A stretch of DNA of 14,980 nt from Candidatus Bathyarchaeota archaeon (GCA_018396795.1 JAGTRH010000013.1:1-14980), one strand, 5' to 3'. Positions 6,450 through 14,449 are shown, counted from the first letter of the stretch. Notes: generated from the letters alone by a model not told the origin. Numbers and translations: made by a program.

Positions 6450-6455
6450 TTTTTT
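6450..6455 (+). terminator. T-run between convergent genes
   Basis: ATCTTTTTTCTAG at 6448-6460 gives six consecutive T residues on the plus strand, 57 nt after the last membrane-protein stop. The region between this gene and convergent asnS (6394-6503) is AT-rich on both strands, consistent with archaeal oligo-T termination. No strong hairpin is present. Confidence 0.35.
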
Positions 6456-6503
6456 CTAGTAAATCTTCCAGCCGATAATGGTGTAAAAGCCGATTTCGCC
6501 GTC

Positions 6504-7814
6504 TTATGGATATACTCTGTTTATTAGTCTTGGAAATGCTATAGCGTCTCTTATATGGTTTAGTTTGCATATCCATGCAATCGTTCTTTCTACACCGAGT
6601 CCGAAGCCAGCGTGGGGTACTGATCCATATCGCCTCAAGTCTATATACCATTTGTAGTCCTCTGGGTTTAAGTTGTTCTCTTTTATTCTACTTAGAAGCT
6701 CATCTAGGTCTTCTATTCGCTGACCCCCGCCAGTTATTTCACCATACCCCTCTGGAGCAAGTAGATCCGCTGATAATGTTACTTCCGGTCTCTTTGGGTC
6801 AGGTTTGTGATAGAATGCCTTTGCTTTTTTTGGGTAATGCGTCACAAAGAATGGCTTATCAAACTTTAGGGTTAAGTGTTTCTCCTCAACCCAACCTAAA
6901 TCATTGCCCCATTCAAAGTTTATCCCATCCTTATTTAATATTTCAACAACCTCATCGTATGTGATCCTCGGGAAGGGTGGTTCAATCTTTAAAAGAGCGC
7001 CAGGTTTTCTTCCGAGAGCTTCTAAATCTCTAACCGCTGCAAAGTCTTCACACAACCTATGTAATATATGAGTTAGCAGTTCTTCTTCAATCCTCATTAT
7101 CCCATCTAAGTCGCACCACGGAACCTCAACCTCAAGATGCCAGAACTCCGTTAAATGACGTCTAGTTTTAGATTTCTCAGCTCTAAATGAAGGAGCAATC
7201 GTATAGATTTTGCCCAGACTAGCTATTGCAGCTTCAGCGTAAAGCTGCCAGCTCTGCGTTAAGTAGGCTTCCCTATCAAAATATTTAACGCTGAAAAGAG
7301 TTGCACCTCCCTCGCATGCAGCAGTTATAAGAGTAGGTGCATGGAACTCTGTGAAACCATTTTGGTCCAGCCATTCCCTAGCGGCCTTAAGCAACCTAGC
7401 CCTTATCCTGAGGATTCTCTGCATCTTCTGGCTTCTAATCCATAAGTGCCTATTATCCAATAAAAAGTCCGGTCCATGATATTTCTTTGCTATTGGGAAG
7501 CCCTCCTCAGCTCGGTGAATAACTTTTATGCTTGATGCTTGTATCTCGTATCCTCCTGGAGCTCTCGGATCTTCTCTGACAACACCAGTCAACTCGAGGG
7601 CTGATTCCTGAGCAATCTTTTTTGCAATCTCAAAGATTTCATCATCAACCTTATCCCTCTTTATTGTACACTGAATTACGCCAGTTCCATCCCTAATGAT
7701 GAAGAAGTGTATTCCACCGCTTGAGCGTTTATTATGAAGCCACCCTCTAATGGAAACCTCTTGATCAGCGTATTTCCCGGAAAGTATATCGGAAACCCCA
7801 GCTATCTTGGGCAT
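6504..7814 (-). CDS. asnS: Asparaginyl-tRNA synthetase
   Basis: A complete 436-residue class IIb aminoacyl-tRNA synthetase that charges tRNA-Asn with asparagine in the cytoplasm. The N-terminal OB-fold anticodon-binding domain covers about residues 18-102. Class II motif 2 is 'FRAEKSKTRRHLTEFWHLE' (210-228) and motif 3 is 'GFGLGVERTIAW' (403-414). The 'RAEKSKTRRHL' wording and the 'APEGYGEITGGGQRIED' segment match AsnRS rather than AspRS, which usually reads 'RAEEHDTTRHL'. The presence of AsnRS suggests direct Asn-tRNA formation, so the cell need not rely on Asp-tRNA amidation. The ATG at 7814 is preceded by GGGGAG (7827-7822) at 7 nt. The gene lies 59 nt downstream of fwdB on the same strand but is functionally unrelated. 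Confidence 0.96.
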   Translation of the reverse strand: MPKIAGVSDILSGKYADQEVSIRGWLHNKRSSGGIHFFIIRDGTGVIQCTIKRDKVDDEIFEIAKKIAQESALELTGVVREDPRAPGGYEIQASSIKVIHRAEEGFPIAKKYHGPDFLLDNRHLWIRSQKMQRILRIRARLLKAAREWLDQNGFTEFHAPTLITAACEGGATLFSVKYFDREAYLTQSWQLYAEAAIASLGKIYTIAPSFRAEKSKTRRHLTEFWHLEVEVPWCDLDGIMRIEEELLTHILHRLCEDFAAVRDLEALGRKPGALLKIEPPFPRITYDEVVEILNKDGINFEWGNDLGWVEEKHLTLKFDKPFFVTHYPKKAKAFYHKPDPKRPEVTLSADLLAPEGYGEITGGGQRIEDLDELLSRIKENNLNPEDYKWYIDLRRYGSVPHAGFGLGVERTIAWICKLNHIRDAIAFPRLINRVYP

Positions 7815-7873
7815 AGATGGGCTCCCCTTGAATGACTGATTTCAAGTGGTTAAAAAGGGTTATTGTTTTGCAG

Positions 7874-9352
7874 TTATAATAATGTTTTCAGAGTTTCAAC
7901 GGTTTTCACTGGACTGGACGTTTTCTCCTTAATCTCCCGAATCTTACGCAATATAATTCGCAGTATTTCCTCATCTGATAGGCAGCCTAAAGGTGGTTCA
8001 ACAATCTTTTTGAGAGGTAGTGGAACATGATCCATTCTGTAGGTTGTTCCCTCAGCCTCGATGCCAACAAACGCTGATGGAATCACGACATCCGCCATTA
8101 GGGCTGTTGGGGTTAAGTATGGGTCAATGACTATAAGTGGGGTCTTGACAAGATTCTCCACACATTTCCTAGGAAAGTTTGATACGGGATCGGCGGCTAC
8201 AACAAGCGTTGCATCTACGTCGCCCCTAGAGAGAACATCAACAGCCGAGGTTTCGCCGGGATTATACCTTGGGTAGCCATGTGAAAAATCGACAGCATAG
8301 GGGTAACCAGTCTGCCAGGTGAAAACAGTGTTCGCTCCAGTCACGTTAAAATGGCCCCTCATAGGCATTATAAGAAACTTCGTATAACTATTTAGGTCTC
8401 TGACAAGCTTTATTGCAGCCTCAACATTCCTAGATCTGCCCACGCTCATAGTTAGACCTAAACCGAAAAATATTATGCCAAACTTTGAGTTAACCATTAA
8501 GTCGGCTAACTCCTCAAGTCTCTCAACGGGAACCCCTGAAACCTCGTTAACGTCTAGCTCCTCATCGCGAATTAAAGCGCGTAGAGCTTGCAGGACATCA
8601 TAATCTCCGCCGGGTTCAATCCTGATAAAAATGTCAGCTAAATCAGCCGATCTAGTTCTTTGGACATCTATAACAACAAGCTTTCTCTCTTCAGCCGGGG
8701 GTATCATCCTTCTTTCTTCCTCCTCTGTAGGCAATGCTGCGCTTCCACCCTTAAAGGCTAGGCCTGCTACCCTATAGCGCTTCTTTCTAGCGGACTCAAG
8801 CACCAAACGTGAAAGATAGCGTTTCCATATGCTCCTCTGGAATCTTCCCTCCGCTAATGCAGTGTAGCGCTCTATATGGCGTGGATGTGCGCTCCAAGGG
8901 TTGCTGCCCCAGTATATGATTAAGTCGGCTCTGTGGCGTATCTGCCCAAGAGTGCACGCTGGTAACCCTACCTCCTGTATGGCTACGATTGATGGACCGT
9001 GGCATACTGTTGACGTGTTATCTATTATCCCGCCAGTTTCTTCAGCTAATTCTAAACCAACTTTTATGGCCTCGCAGCTCGTAGAGCTCCAGCCATAGAG
9101 AAGCGGATAGGATGCATTAGCAAGTATTTCAGCAGCCCTCGTTATGGCTTCGCCCAGCGAGACTTCAACCAGCTCGCCGTCTTCTCTTATAAGCGGCTTC
9201 AAATTCCTATTTTTATTATAGTTCATGAGCTTTGAAGCGCCCAAAGCACAAGCGTTCCTAACGTCAAAAATCTGGTTACCTTCAACAATAACCTCTAAAT
9301 CATCGCAACAGCATCCGCAGAATGGGCAAACAACTCCCGAAATTACATGCAT
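7874..9352 (-). CDS. fwdB: Formylmethanofuran dehydrogenase subunit B
   Basis: A 492-residue molybdopterin-family catalytic subunit of formylmethanofuran dehydrogenase. In the complex it reduces CO2 to formate at a W/Mo-bis-pyranopterin centre; the formate is then condensed with methanofuran by subunit A. The N-terminal cysteines C9, C12, C16 and C35 ('VVCPFCGCCCDDLEV…NACALG') fit the family's [4Fe-4S] site. 'TSTVCHGPS' gives C117 as the metal ligand, which is selenocysteine in some methanogens. 'YWGSNPWSAHPRH' and 'VVIDVQRTRSADLAD' are typical pterin-binding segments. It is longer than the usual roughly 430 residues. The excess lies largely at about 172-221, where a basic then acidic stretch interrupts the normally short link. 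It follows fwdD by 19 nt with GGAGGG upstream. Subunits A and C are not in the window. Confidence 0.95.
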   Translation of the reverse strand: MHVISGVVCPFCGCCCDDLEVIVEGNQIFDVRNACALGASKLMNYNKNRNLKPLIREDGELVEVSLGEAITRAAEILANASYPLLYGWSSTSCEAIKVGLELAEETGGIIDNTSTVCHGPSIVAIQEVGLPACTLGQIRHRADLIIYWGSNPWSAHPRHIERYTALAEGRFQRSIWKRYLSRLVLESARKKRYRVAGLAFKGGSAALPTEEEERRMIPPAEERKLVVIDVQRTRSADLADIFIRIEPGGDYDVLQALRALIRDEELDVNEVSGVPVERLEELADLMVNSKFGIIFFGLGLTMSVGRSRNVEAAIKLVRDLNSYTKFLIMPMRGHFNVTGANTVFTWQTGYPYAVDFSHGYPRYNPGETSAVDVLSRGDVDATLVVAADPVSNFPRKCVENLVKTPLIVIDPYLTPTALMADVVIPSAFVGIEAEGTTYRMDHVPLPLKKIVEPPLGCLSDEEILRIILRKIREIKEKTSSPVKTVETLKTLL

Positions 9353-9371
9353 TTCTCCATTAATCCCTCCA

Positions 9372-9788
9372 TCACCCTATCTTCTTTCCCCAATAGGTTT
9401 TAAGGAGCAGGTCTCTTAAGCTGGAAACAGGCTCATTTGTCGGTTCAACTTTAGCCTTTAAACCCTTAAATAGCGGCATCCCAGTGCTCTCGGTTTCAGA
9501 AGACGAAACAGCGTTTGCCCATGGACCATAGGGGATGAATATTACGCCTGGAACCCTTATCCTCCTTGACCTCTTAGCCTTAACAATAACCGAGCCAACC
9601 TCGGTTATAACCCTAACGTTTTCGCCGTCACCTATATTCAGTTTTTTCATGTCCTCTGGGTTCATCTCGCAAACAGCAACGCTTTGCATGTACTCTTCAT
9701 AAAGCTTAGCATGCTCCTTGCTGCAGCCCTGCTCGATTGTTCGACCGGTAATCAAAGTGAACTCCATGCGGATAACCTTCCAGTTCAT
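9372..9788 (-). CDS. fwdD: Formylmethanofuran dehydrogenase subunit D
   Basis: A 138-residue molydopterin dinucleotide-binding-domain protein that in the FwdABCD complex completes the pterin pocket of subunit B. The diagnostic segment 'IFIPYGPWANAVSSSETEST' followed by 'GMPLFKG' matches the family's 'PYGPWAN…T…TGMP-x-(Y/F)KG'. The double-psi barrel beginning 'NPEDMKKLNIGDGENVRVIT' is also clear. The ATG at 9788 has GAGGT 4 nt upstream. An internal ATG at codon 8 ('MEFTLITGRTIEQG', preceded by GGAAGG) matches where family members usually begin and is an equally good start. The gene is first in a fwdD-fwdB unit and is transcribed divergently from ftr. Confidence 0.93.
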   Translation of the reverse strand: MNWKVIRMEFTLITGRTIEQGCSKEHAKLYEEYMQSVAVCEMNPEDMKKLNIGDGENVRVITEVGSVIVKAKRSRRIRVPGVIFIPYGPWANAVSSSETESTGMPLFKGLKAKVEPTNEPVSSLRDLLLKTYWGKKIG

Positions 9789-9839
9789 TATTACCTCAAG
9801 TTACGACGGGGTATATTGAGAAAATGATTCCTTTAAAAG

Positions 9840-9847
9840 TATTTATA
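9840..9847 (-). promoter_or_regulatory. TATA box for fwdD-fwdB
   Basis: Read on the minus strand this is TATAAATA (9847-9840), about 52 nt before the fwdD ATG at 9788. It implies a transcription start near 9816 and a leader of about 27 nt containing GAGGT. Confidence 0.55.
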
Positions 9848-9877
9848 GTTAGCGTAATAGTGAACGGCGGAAATAAT

Positions 9878-9886
9878 CTTTAAAAG
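9878..9886 (+). promoter_or_regulatory. TATA-like box for ftr
   Basis: CTTTAAAAG at 9878-9886 would start transcription near 9907-9912, giving a leader of about 25 nt that includes GGAG at 9921-9924. The fwdD TATA box lies only about 30 bp away on the other strand, so the two core promoters nearly abut. Confidence 0.5.
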
Positions 9887-9935
9887 GCATTAAAGAATAA
9901 TAAGAGATAATTTGGTTTCAGGAGCGCGTGTTAAC

Positions 9936-10844
9936 GTGTCCATCTTCAACTATAGTGGCGTTGAGATCGAGGATACATTTGCAGAAATGTTTGATATGTG
10001 GGTTGGCAGAATTTTGATAACGGCTGAGAGCGAGAAGTGGGCTTTAACAGCCGCTGAGGTTGCAACGGGCTTTGCATCTTCAATAATTGGCTCGCCTGCA
10101 GAAGCTGGAATTGAATGTTTAATTCCAGCCGATGAAACCCCGGATGGACGGGTTGGAGCTATAATACAAATCTATCACCGCACGAGAAGTGATTTAAAGA
10201 GGCAGATGGTGGCCCGTATAGGCCAGTGTGTAATGACGTGCCCAACGGCAGCTGCCTTTAACGCTTTAGAGGGAACTGCTAGAAAGCTGAAGGTTGGTAG
10301 GAGTCTACGCTTTTTCGGCGATGGCTTTCAAAGGCTTGATGAAATGTATGGTCGAAAAGTGTGGCGTATACCAATTATGGAGGGTGAGTTTATTGTTGAA
10401 AACAGTTTTGGCGTTAAGAAGGGTGTTGCAGGCGGAAACTTCTTCATTATGGCCAAGGATTTGAAGTCGGGGCTTATGGCCGCTGAATCCGCAACTGAGG
10501 CTATACGCAGAAATGTTAAAGGGGTAATACTTCCGTTTCCCGGGGGTATATGCCGCTCCGGATCTAAGGTAGGCTCGCTAAAATATAAAATTCCCGCTTC
10601 AACAAATCACTTGTACTGTCCAAAATTGAAGGACATTCTACCAGATAGCCGGGTTCCTAAAAACGTGAATACCATATACGAGATCGTAATAAATGGCCTA
10701 AATTTAGACAGCGTCAGAAAAGCCATGGCAGAGGGAGTAAAGGCGGCAATTAAAATTCCCGGCGTAGTCAGAATATCAGCTGGAAACTACGGCGGCAAGA
10801 TCGGGCCTTTAAAAGTCTATTTACGTGAGATCTTAGAGGGTTAG
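9936..10844 (+). CDS. ftr: Formylmethanofuran--tetrahydromethanopterin formyltransferase
   Basis: Ftr transfers the formyl group from formylmethanofuran to tetrahydromethanopterin, the second step of the archaeal C1 reductive branch (reversible in oxidation), in the cytoplasm. The protein is 302 residues from GTG 9936, chosen because GGAG (9921-9924) is 11 nt upstream and because the family starts just before 'GVEIEDTFAEMFDMW'. A TTG at 9912 would add eight residues. Recognisable blocks include 'RILITAESEKWALTAAEVATG', 'GSPAEAGIE', 'GQCVMTCPTAAAFNAL', 'GVAGGNFFIMA', 'ILPFPGGICRSGSKVGS' and the C-terminal 'ISAGNYGGKIGP'. The length agrees with the roughly 297-residue family. It is divergent from fwdDB, which makes its substrate, and its 3' end is 3 nt from the convergent nucleotidyltransferase. 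Confidence 0.97.
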   Translation: MSIFNYSGVEIEDTFAEMFDMWVGRILITAESEKWALTAAEVATGFASSIIGSPAEAGIECLIPADETPDGRVGAIIQIYHRTRSDLKRQMVARIGQCVMTCPTAAAFNALEGTARKLKVGRSLRFFGDGFQRLDEMYGRKVWRIPIMEGEFIVENSFGVKKGVAGGNFFIMAKDLKSGLMAAESATEAIRRNVKGVILPFPGGICRSGSKVGSLKYKIPASTNHLYCPKLKDILPDSRVPKNVNTIYEIVINGLNLDSVRKAMAEGVKAAIKIPGVVRISAGNYGGKIGPLKVYLREILEG

Positions 10845-10847
10845 TCA

Positions 10848-11555
10848 CTATTTTTCTCTTAATCTTCTTCGGATGGCTGGGTTTGTATCCGCTAATCTCT
10901 TCAGCCCTTCTTCGCAGCTTTCGTCTGGCGAGAGCTCCCTTTCGATAAAGAGACCTGTTCTCCCAACTCTATCCCGCCGAAGCAGTATTCGAACCCTATT
11001 AAGCACTGTGTCAACCGATATCCCGAGCATTTTGGCAGCTCTCTCCTCCTGTCCAATGATGCTGCTTTCAATATGTCCACTCTTAGTCGGCTCAATAAGC
11101 ATTAGACGTTTATCTACACCTGGAACCCTAACGCCCTTCTTAAGCATATCTAAAGTTGCTTCACCGCCGAACTTATAGAATTCTCTCTCGATATTCCTCA
11201 TTTTTGATAACGGAAACGAAACACATACACGCTCGTTAATTTCGATGTAACCTTTAACTAGGTATGATGGGGTAGCCTGAACTAGTATGCGCCTACTAAT
11301 TGGTATTCCGCCCATCCTAAGAGCATTCTCGATGGTAAATGATGGATAAATCTCAGGAACAAAGACGTCTATATCGCTTTTCGGCGAGACATCACCACGC
11401 GCTAAGCTTCCGTGCACAATACAGGGTATATTAGCTCTCTCAAGAGCCACCATAATCTCGGCTGCTTTAGCCCTCAAATCCTCCAAAAGCTTCCAATGCT
11501 CAGCGCTATAGTAAACCTCAAGCCTTTCAGCATACGTTAGAGGCTTCTTAGCCAA
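10848..11555 (-). CDS. Archaeal nucleotidyltransferase with C-terminal HTH-like segment
   Basis: A 235-residue cytoplasmic protein with the polymerase-beta-type nucleotidyltransferase signature 'HGSLARGDVSPKSDIDVFV' (48-66): GS at 49-50 and catalytic-type aspartates D61 and D63. The middle region includes 'ERVCVSFPLSKMRNIEREFY'. The last third contains 'EERAAKMLGISVDTVLNRVR', which reads as a sigma-70-region-4-like helix-turn-helix, and 'RVGRTGLFIERE'. It seems to belong to a conserved archaeal family of predicted nucleotidyltransferases (COG1665-like, from memory); the substrate is unknown. The start is TTG at 11555, with AGAGG about 11 nt upstream on the minus strand. It is longer than the small MNT antitoxins, and no HEPN partner is adjacent, so a toxin-antitoxin role is not supported. 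Confidence 0.85.
   Translation of the reverse strand: MAKKPLTYAERLEVYYSAEHWKLLEDLRAKAAEIMVALERANIPCIVHGSLARGDVSPKSDIDVFVPEIYPSFTIENALRMGGIPISRRILVQATPSYLVKGYIEINERVCVSFPLSKMRNIEREFYKFGGEATLDMLKKGVRVPGVDKRLMLIEPTKSGHIESSIIGQEERAAKMLGISVDTVLNRVRILLRRDRVGRTGLFIERELSPDESCEEGLKRLADTNPAIRRRLREK
10851..10855 (+). terminator. T-run after ftr
   Basis: CTATTTTTCTCTT just past the ftr stop gives five T residues followed by a pyrimidine tract on the plus strand. It overlaps the 3' end of the convergent nucleotidyltransferase gene, so both termination signals are embedded in or beside coding sequence. Confidence 0.3.
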
Positions 11556-11603
11556 ATCAGCAATCCTCTGAGATTATTATTTCCTGATATTACTTAGAGA
11601 TCT

Positions 11604-11611
11604 CTTTATAT
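11604..11611 (-). promoter_or_regulatory. TATA box for the nucleotidyltransferase
   Basis: On the minus strand, ATATAAAG (11611-11604) lies about 50 nt before the TTG start at 11555, predicting transcription from near 11580 with a leader of about 25 nt that holds AGAGG. Confidence 0.5.
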
Positions 11612-11629
11612 TATTCGCTTTACATCTCC

Positions 11630-11638
11630 CTATAAAAT
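11630..11638 (+). promoter_or_regulatory. TATA box for the site-2 protease
   Basis: CTATAAAAT at 11630-11638 is a near-consensus archaeal TATA box. It predicts a transcription start near 11658-11662, about 18 nt before the ATG at 11678, with GAGGT (11662-11666) at or just after the start. Confidence 0.55.
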
Positions 11639-11677
11639 GGAAGAGTTTACATGTTGCTCAAGAGGTAGGCTTATTTG

Positions 11678-12793
11678 ATGAGCGAATACACATTTGCGTT
11701 ATTCTTTCTAGTCTTTTGGTTAGTAATCTATATTTTAGGCAGGATTTTTCCAGTGAAAAGGTACGGCTTTGATGTTAAGCCATTCTTCATCAAATATGAG
11801 TCTGAAAGATTTAAAAGACTCCTTTACAAGTATTCAAGCAGATGGAGATTCTTATGGAGAATGTTTTCCTATATAAGCGTCCTTTTAGGCTTTGGATTAA
11901 TGCTCTTCGCCATAGTTTTTCTCTCAGAGAACCTTCTAGAAGTTTTTCTATTAAGTAGGCAGGGGGCGGTAATCGCGCCGGTAATACCGGGCTTAACGCT
12001 TAGTTTATATTGGCTGCCGTACTTCTTAGTTGCCGTTATAGTGGCCATATTTATTCATGAGGCAATGCATGGGATTCTGGCAATACTTGAGGGTATAAGC
12101 GTAAAATCCGCTGGAGCGCTAGTATTAGGGATTTTTCTCGGTGGTTTTGTTGAGATCAATGAGGAGGAGCTAAGCAGGTTGCCATATACTTCCAGAATGA
12201 AGATTTTCTCAGCCGGCTCATCCTCAAATATTCTTGGAGGATTGCTGGTTTTTCTGCTCATGTTAGCACTCTTCAGCCAAAGTCCTTCAGGAGTAATTGT
12301 CCTAGAGGTTTTAGAGGGCGGTCCACTCGATACGGCTGGAATCGAGAGATGGGATGTAATATACGCTTTAAATGGCACGTTAATACGCACATATCAAGAC
12401 TTGACAGCATTTATGTCCAATGTTAAGCCGGGCGATCGGCTTATAGCGTCAACAAGCAGGGGAAACATTACAATAACAACAATTCCAAGCCCAGATGATG
12501 CGCGTAGAGCTATAATTGGAATAATTTCTCTCCCTCTACTTTATTATCCAAGCAGGCTTGGATTAGGCTTCTTTTGGGATATCCAAGTTTATCTTACCCT
12601 AAACTGGCTTTTCATTGTGCTTGTTAACGTCGCGGTCTTCAACATGCTTCCAATACCGCTCTTCGATGGCGATAAGCTTCTTCAATGTCTACTTGAAAAG
12701 GCTGCACGGAAGAGTAATGTTTTAAAAAAGTTTTTCAATATTCTCTCAATATTTCTGATCGCTGCAAATATGGCTTTAAACATAAGGCTATAG
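11678..12793 (+). CDS. Site-2 protease family zinc metalloprotease (M50) with PDZ domain
   Basis: A 371-residue intramembrane metalloprotease. HEAMH (127-131) is the HExxH zinc site within a membrane helix, and 'NMLPIPLFDGDK' supplies the third ligand, D330, in the NPxP/FDG-type helix. Between them lie helices and a PDZ-like domain (about 205-285, with 'EGGPLDTAGIERWDVIYALN'), so this is the PDZ-containing class that trims single-pass membrane substrates after a first cut. N-terminal helices at about 4-22 and 60-85 flank a basic loop. I chose ATG 11678 over the adjacent TTG 11675; GAGGT lies 11 nt upstream. It stands alone on its promoter and may read through to the thiolase gene 45 nt downstream. 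Substrate unknown. Confidence 0.93.
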   Translation: MSEYTFALFFLVFWLVIYILGRIFPVKRYGFDVKPFFIKYESERFKRLLYKYSSRWRFLWRMFSYISVLLGFGLMLFAIVFLSENLLEVFLLSRQGAVIAPVIPGLTLSLYWLPYFLVAVIVAIFIHEAMHGILAILEGISVKSAGALVLGIFLGGFVEINEEELSRLPYTSRMKIFSAGSSSNILGGLLVFLLMLALFSQSPSGVIVLEVLEGGPLDTAGIERWDVIYALNGTLIRTYQDLTAFMSNVKPGDRLIASTSRGNITITTIPSPDDARRAIIGIISLPLLYYPSRLGLGFFWDIQVYLTLNWLFIVLVNVAVFNMLPIPLFDGDKLLQCLLEKAARKSNVLKKFFNILSIFLIAANMALNIRL

Positions 12794-12838
12794 CGAGAAT
12801 TACAAGGATATACCTTCAATGTAGGTGAAATTTATAGT

Positions 12839-13765
12839 ATGGCTAGGTGCACGGTATGCGGTTTTAGGGAGGCCTTTTACGCTAGGATTTACTCAGGTGA
12901 GATGCTTTGCGCTAAATGTTTTATAGAGTCTATTGAGGATAAAGTTAGGGCGACGATAGCCAAACATAAAATGTTGGAGTTTAATGATAGAATTGCTGTT
13001 GCGGTTTCAGGTGGAAAGGATAGTCTCAGCCTGCTACACATGCTGGTAAAAATTGAGAGGGACTTTCCAAGAGCCACGCTTTATGCCATAACCGTTGATG
13101 AAGGGATTAAAGGCTATAGGGATGAAGCCATAGAAATAGCCTCGGAAAACTGCAGGAAACTTGGCGTAGAACACTTCACAATTTCGTTCAAAGAGCTTTG
13201 CGGATACACGCTTGACGAGATTGTTGGAAGAATTAAGCGTGCGGAAAGCAAGCTAACACCATGCTCATACTGCGGGGTTCTGAGAAGGAGAGCCCTAAAC
13301 ATAGCCGCGAGAAAGATAGGTGCAACCAAGATTGCAACAGCACATAACTTAGACGATGAAATACAAACCTTCATACTTAACATTGTGCATGGCGATCCCC
13401 TGAGAATAGCTAGAACATCTCCCACATTTAACGAAGAAGAGCCAGGTTTAGTGTTAAGAGTTAAGCCCCTATGCGAGGTTCTGGAGAAGGAAGTGACCTT
13501 ATATGCATATTTGAAGGGGATAAGGTTCCAGGAGAATCCATGCCCATATGCGGGAGAGGCCCTAAGAAATGATATACGTAATACGTTAAACAGGCTTGAG
13601 GAGAAGCATCCTGGAACAAAATATACAATATATAGGTCGGCTGAGAAGATTAGGGAAGCCCTTAGAGAGAAGACCCCGAAAATTAAATTGAGCCAATGCG
13701 GGATCTGCGGGGAGCCAACTGTAGGCGAGATATGCCAAGTATGCCAACTACTCCAGAACATATAA
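12839..13765 (+). CDS. tRNA 2-thiolation enzyme, TtuA/Ncs6 (TtcA-like PP-loop) family
   Basis: A 308-residue ATP-pyrophosphatase that adenylates a tRNA uridine so that it can be thiolated. Archaeal members act on U34 (Ncs6/NcsA) or U54 (TtuA), and the sequence alone does not decide which. Seen: N-terminal zinc finger cysteines C4, C7, C24 and C27; PP-loop SGGKDS at 57-62; the 'C-S-Y-C-G-V-L-R-R' motif with C142 and C145 plus C235 in 'NPCPYAGEALRND', the three ligands of the catalytic [4Fe-4S] cluster; and a C-terminal zinc finger C287, C290, C299, C302. 'TAHNLDDEIQTFILN' is the family helix after the PP-loop domain. ATG 12839 follows AGGTGA at 10 nt. The sulfur donor, a ubiquitin-like SAMP/TtuB protein, is not in the window. 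Confidence 0.93.
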   Translation: MARCTVCGFREAFYARIYSGEMLCAKCFIESIEDKVRATIAKHKMLEFNDRIAVAVSGGKDSLSLLHMLVKIERDFPRATLYAITVDEGIKGYRDEAIEIASENCRKLGVEHFTISFKELCGYTLDEIVGRIKRAESKLTPCSYCGVLRRRALNIAARKIGATKIATAHNLDDEIQTFILNIVHGDPLRIARTSPTFNEEEPGLVLRVKPLCEVLEKEVTLYAYLKGIRFQENPCPYAGEALRNDIRNTLNRLEEKHPGTKYTIYRSAEKIREALREKTPKIKLSQCGICGEPTVGEICQVCQLLQNI

Positions 13766-13835
13766 TCTTAGATGGAGAAAACCTTAATTTTCATGTAGGT
13801 TTAGACTTAGAGGGTTTCATGGAGGTTTTTAGGAG

Positions 13836-14393
13836 ATGAGCCCGAAAATTGAGGGCGCTGAAGGCGAGAGAGAAGCGATACTTAGCGTTGCAAGGCTTAT
13901 GCAGGCTGCTGCGAGAACGGCCCCAAAGGCGGCTGGAAGAGACGATATTTTAACGTTGGTTGTTTATGGAGCAGAAAAGGATGCCATAGCCGATAAGATG
14001 GATGAGATAGCTGAGCAGAGGAAGATTGATGGATTCAAACGTGACGCAAAGAGCGTTAAGGATTCTGAAGCAATCGTTCTAATAGGTGTTAGAGGAAGTA
14101 GGAGTTTAGGGTTAAATTGTGGGGCATGCGGCTACAAGAACTGCAGGGAGTTTGAGGACGCTCAGAAGAGAACTGGGCAGGATTTTGTGGGCCCAACATG
14201 CGTCTTTAAGGCTCTAGACCTCGGAGTAGCCCTTGGATCAGCTGCTAAGATCGCGAGTATCCTTAACATTGACAATAGAATAATGTATCGAATTGGAACA
14301 GCAGCCCTGAAATTGAATCTAATGCCTGAAGCAACGGTCGCCCTGGGAATACCGCTCTCAGCGAAAGGCAAGAACATATATTTCGATAGATGA
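13836..14393 (+). CDS. DUF2148 iron-sulfur (ferredoxin-like) domain protein
   Basis: A 185-residue cytoplasmic protein of the DUF2148 family found in archaea and anaerobic bacteria; its function is not established. The typical N-terminal half, 'LSVARLMQAAARTAPKAAG', resembles the flavin-site start of nitroreductase-like proteins. Four cysteines, C95, C98, C103 ('NCGACGYKNCREF') and C122 ('GPTCVFKALDLG'), fit a [4Fe-4S] cluster. 'LGSAAKIASIL…RIMYRIGTAALKL' follows. ATG 13836 has GGAGG (13821-13825) 10 nt upstream. The gap from the thiolase is 70 nt. The gene is convergent with the SRP RNA, and its stop lies 56 nt from that RNA's 3' end. Confidence 0.93.
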   Translation: MSPKIEGAEGEREAILSVARLMQAAARTAPKAAGRDDILTLVVYGAEKDAIADKMDEIAEQRKIDGFKRDAKSVKDSEAIVLIGVRGSRSLGLNCGACGYKNCREFEDAQKRTGQDFVGPTCVFKALDLGVALGSAAKIASILNIDNRIMYRIGTAALKLNLMPEATVALGIPLSAKGKNIYFDR

Positions 14394-14400
14394 TGGACGC

Positions 14401-14405
14401 AAAAA
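14401..14405 (-). terminator. Possible terminator T-run for the SRP RNA
   Basis: On the minus strand the sequence past the RNA's 3' end reads AGAGATTTTTGCG, giving five T residues 45-49 nt downstream. It lies immediately after the convergent DUF2148 stop codon. Confidence 0.3.
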
Positions 14406-14449
14406 TCTCTAGAAGCCACTCCTCTTCCCTCGAACCATTTTTTGGATTA

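Noticed and set aside
10848..11555. MNT-HEPN toxin-antitoxin module
   Set aside because: The nucleotidyltransferase is larger than MNT antitoxins, and neither neighbour (ftr, site-2 protease) is a HEPN protein.
13114..13761. Long (215-codon) open frame on the minus strand
   Set aside because: It is entirely antisense to the well-supported tRNA thiolation gene, whose zinc fingers and PP-loop are intact. The antisense translation is rich in Ser, Leu and Phe and has no recognisable domain.
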